Shown here: piece after piece, positions 61,201 to 64,000 of the stretch | How the letters are laid out: each line of letters opens with the position of its first letter | How positions within the stretch are numbered: position 1 is the first letter of the stretch | Assembly: GCA_963691815.1 (NCBI GenBank) | Contig: OY829657.1 | Location: forward strand, 15,756,712 to 15,820,711 | Direction of reading: 5' to 3' | Origin: Echiichthys vipera | Lineage: Eukaryota > Chordata > Actinopteri > Perciformes > Trachinidae | DNA: 64,000 bases | Made by a program: the position numbers and the translations under genes | Notes under the pieces: model-generated | Told to the model about the DNA's origin: nothing | Databases searched by the model: none | The model's input: only the letters and a program-made list of their open reading frames with translations

Positions 61201-63725
61201 TTGATAACAGGGAACACGGCCACACTGGTGTCAGAATATGTCCTGCTTTATCTGTGCGCCCTGGGAGCAGCCAGCCTGGAGAATGAGCTGGGGGGAGGCT
61301 GAGAGGCTGACTGGGACCCAGGTGGTCCAGCGCAGACAGACAGGTCATTTACAGCTTGCACTGTACACACATCACTGGGCTCTTACGGACTGACAAGCTC
61401 TAACAGAGAGATTTGTCAGGCACTCGGGGAGACCAAAGAAGTTGAAGAACAGGAATGTGAGTGTGTGCCTGTGTGTGTATGCATGTTTGTGTGCGTCTCT
61501 GAATATGTGACAAATGTTGCCTGACTGTCAGACGAGGCTTCAGAGGCAGGGACATACTTTGTGTAATAACCTAGTCAGTGGACCCCCATGACTGTTCTGC
61601 ACCCAGTGCTGCCCCCAAGTCAGCCCCCCTGCTAAGTGTATGAGCTATGGGTTAATTGTCATGCAGAGAGGTAAAATTATGGGTGCGGGGGGTCTCTGCA
61701 CCTCAACAAAAGTCCCCCCCTCCTCCCCATCCTTCTTCATCCTTCCTTCAAGTTACAACTAATTCCTGGAGCGGTGCAGCGAGAAAGACGCTGCTATCTC
61801 TTATTAAGACCCACTCCTAGACACCCCATCAACACAGCCCCCCCCACCCCCCACCTTTAAGTGCACACACATATACATACTCATTCACCAAGCTCGCCTT
61901 ACAGTGAACACAGAGAAAAAAAATAGTGGAGAGAAGGAGAGAGAAAACCCAAGAAAAAAAGGGGAAGTAGTCAGCAAGCAAAGAGTTTTTTTTCTACCCT
62001 GCTCTCGCTCTCCCTCTCCTTTTTTTTCCTGATTTACCGCGCTTTCCTCAGAAAGCTCCATTGTTCCCCTAGCCTAAGTCTCATCAGGCCTTTTGTGGCT
62101 GACTATCACAGCAGCAGGCAGAGAGCTGGAAATGTATAAATGGTATCATGCCTTGTGATTAATGGCGGTGCTTATGAGTCAGGTCTGATAACGGGCCTGC
62201 TCTCTACTCAATTTCAGATACCGTTAATGGAATCTGTCTTCTGCGATTGTAATGTGAGAGCGCCTAATTTGCTATGGAGCTTGAAGCTGTCACCGGCAAG
62301 GGATTGTGGGGTCATAAGGGACCTGGCAGCCGTTTGGCCTGCAGCTTGTATCTGCGGTGCTGAATAGAGCAGCTCTCTGCCTGTCAGTTAGCTGATAGGC
62401 TGATGAGGACTCTAAGCCACTCCACACAATGGCGAAAAGGGCCATACTGCCTGACTTCCCTAATTGTCGAGCCTGCTCATATTTCAGAGCCAGCATGCCG
62501 GGGACTGGGCTTCTTTTTTTTCTCCTTTCTCTTTTTTCCCCTCTCTCTTCTTGAACTTTTTTCTTCCCTTTTCTATATTTCATCCTTTATCCCGCACACT
62601 GTCTCACCCCTTTAACGCACACTTCTCGGCACTATTTTTCTTTTCTTTCCCTTTTCCTCATCATTTGTCGCCCCTCTCTCTCCCCCTCTGTCTCTCATTT
62701 TAGTAAGTGGTGGGTCTTAGCGTATGACAGATTATCCCAAGTTTGCTTCAATTACCGCAAAGGAGATGGAGACAGTACAGGAGGGGAGGAAAGGGAAACT
62801 TTTGTGCACACATTATATTTAAGAAGCTGAGGATAAAGTGCTATCTCTACCATGGTGGTTTCTGTGCCAGTCTGCTCGAGATCCACCGGCTGCTGGGGAG
62901 GGAGTTCTCATGATATGTGAATGGCCCAATTCACTGGGTGTTTTTCAAGGTCTTGTCCGAGAACCAAACTTGGGTCGAGGGAAGATTATAATGGGTCCCC
63001 AAATTAGTCTGGGTGAAGTGGTGGCTTTTGTTACCGCAAAAATTTTAATTTGTGTGAACTGCTGACTTTGTTGTTTTTCTTTTTTTCAGTAAGTATAACT
63101 TACTTATTTAAACACCTGAAGCTCTGCAGCCTTTAAAACTGACTATAATAAAGTAATGCTCGAGGTATATTTGAATAATGGGCTGTCTAATTTGGTTGGA
63201 ATCAGGTACTGAATGGGATTTTAAATACACATGGGTTTGTGTCGGAAGTCGCAGATATTTCTAAAGTTGTGTATAATTATGTAGGCCTGTCCTCCCTCAC
63301 TGTCAGGTTGGAGGGCCCCGGCCCTGGAGCTGTTCTGGCTGGAGGGCTGTTCGCTGTGTCCAGGCTGAGCTGGCAGTGGTCCATGGTGGCAGAGGTCTTC
63401 ACCCTCAACAACCTTTTCGTTGGTCTGCTTTTCTTCTTGACTGCAAGCTTCCACTGTGCCGAGAATGCCCTCCAAAGGAGGAAGGTAACTCCTCCACCCC
63501 CACTGGGGAGTAAACCTAGCTATCAGTTACCTGTGATCATTCAGTAGACGCCTCTTGAGATAACTTCAAATTGAACTCACAGTCCTGTACTAAAATGCTT
63601 GACCTTGTCAGATTGCACATTGGGGAGCGCTATGCTGTGGCTTGGGGCTCTGCAACCAGCACACCCTGGTGCTGTATGTACTGATTATCATTCCCTGGGT
63701 CATCTACCAACTTCACTTTCTCAGG
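49218..63725 (+). CDS. tmem260: TMEM260 protein O-mannosyltransferase, 5' portion (5 coding exons, 195 aa)
   Basis: TMEM260 is a multi-pass ER membrane glycosyltransferase (DUF2723, GT-C type) that O-mannosylates IPT domains of receptors such as plexins and MET. Coding exons: 49218-49326, 52577-52608, 54229-54380, 63307-63484, 63612-63725; all in phase, and the gene runs off the right edge. Visible: a first membrane segment at about residues 9-25; the family motif VPGGDSGELIT (residues 31-41), whose acidic residues lie in the first luminal loop where GT-C enzymes place the catalytic acid; AHPPGYPVFTLLARLA; SRLSWQWSMVAEVFTLNNLF; and GLCNQHTLVLYV, all close to human. Start: ATG in AAAATGT after the CpG-rich promoter; the N-terminus is shorter than in human. 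The second coding exon is only 32 nt; its skipping would break the frame. Confidence 0.93.
49327..52576 (+). other. tmem260: tmem260 intron 1 (3.25 kb)
   Basis: Runs from donor GTTGGT at 49327 to CCACAG at 52576. Mostly AT-rich. 50750-51480 is more GC-rich and looks unique. No nested gene is supported; the open frames here lack any recognisable domain. Confidence 0.6.
52609..54228 (+). other. tmem260: tmem260 intron 2 (1.6 kb)
   Basis: From donor GTAAGT at 52609 to CTTAG at 54228. A 175-codon open frame (53643-54170) lies in it but has no family resemblance. I see nothing else. Confidence 0.6.
54381..63306 (+). other. tmem260: tmem260 intron 3 (8.9 kb), candidate regulatory DNA
   Basis: By far the longest intron of the window, in phase between CR|L and the exon at 63307. 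Apart from a degenerate repeat at about 58795-58900 it is notably poor in recognisable transposable elements. Several moderately GC-rich, unique-looking blocks (57060-57480, 58000-58150, 60340-60720, 61130-61400, 62100-62420) alternate with AT-rich sequence, the texture expected of conserved non-coding elements. No exon or RNA gene is supported inside. Confidence 0.5.
58795..58900 (+). repeat. Degenerate MITE-like sequence
   Basis: 'ggctggataatatggctgaaatcaatatcatgat' (given here in part) resembles the common fish 'ggctgggcgatatgg...aatcaatatcacgat' element. Only one end is recognisable. Confidence 0.35.
63485..63611 (+). other. tmem260: tmem260 intron 4 (127 nt)
   Basis: Short intron with donor GTAACT and acceptor GTCAG, flanked by exons whose frames join as QRRK|IAHWG. 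This is a typical size for a compact fish intron. Confidence 0.85.
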
Positions 63726-64000
63726 GTAAGTTCTGGAGTCTTATTCATAAAACAGATTCTAAATTTGTGTTTAAGAAACCTAAAGATGGGCAAGAAAAGG
63801 ACGATTGGAAACTTACATTAGGTTTCTCTAGTTGTTGCCATTCCGTCTACATCATACAGTCCCATCTACATATTTCATCTACAGTGTAGGACCTTGCACT
63901 TGGAAAATGTATATTAGTCTGGAACATCTCAGTTCAATCTCGTTTTCCAAGTGGCGTTATTAACAGTGCAATCAGATATGCATTTCGATCTAATTGGATA
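63726..64000 (+). other. tmem260: tmem260 intron 5, start
   Basis: Donor GTAAGT at 63726; the intron continues past the window edge. No further exon is seen. Confidence 0.8.

Overview
This is vertebrate nuclear DNA, almost certainly from a teleost fish. Genes are split into short exons with GT/AG introns, there are no operons or ribosome binding sites, and several dispersed repeats are of kinds common in teleost genomes. All four recognisable genes lie on the + strand, and their exons join in phase into proteins close to their human counterparts. The species cannot be named from the sequence alone.

Layout: (1) 1-3175, the last eight coding exons of msh4, the meiotic MutS homologue, with its ATPase motifs; the 5' part lies left of the window. 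(2) ~3960-23870, ktn1 (kinectin), apparently complete: a non-coding first exon in a GC-rich promoter region, a 4.5 kb first intron, and 35 coding exons giving 1280 residues. (3) 23.9-28.3 kb, intergenic, with remnants of teleost repeats. (4) 28287-39582, peli2 (Pellino E3 ubiquitin ligase), complete in six coding exons giving 424 residues. (5) ~42.5-48.9 kb, intergenic, with no gene seen. (6) 49218 to beyond the right edge, the first five coding exons (195 residues) of tmem260, an ER protein O-mannosyltransferase, including an 8.9 kb intron 3.

The four genes share no pathway: meiotic crossover control, ER-kinesin tethering, innate immune ubiquitin signalling, and ER glycosylation. What links them is position. 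ktn1-peli2-tmem260 is the same order as human 14q22.3, where OTX2 comes next, so an otx2 gene may lie to the right and the non-coding DNA around tmem260 may hold regulatory elements. msh4 lies elsewhere in human (chromosome 1), so its place beside ktn1 marks a rearrangement between the lineages.

The most informative observation is the exon structure of ktn1. Its central coiled coil is built from five tandem copies of an A-B-C exon cassette, followed by eleven consecutive phase-0 exons, so many exons or exon pairs could be skipped without breaking the frame. I found no undescribed biological system, CRISPR array, rRNA or convincing functional tRNA. Exon borders were read by eye from splice sites, phase continuity and remembered family sequence, without alignments or transcript data.
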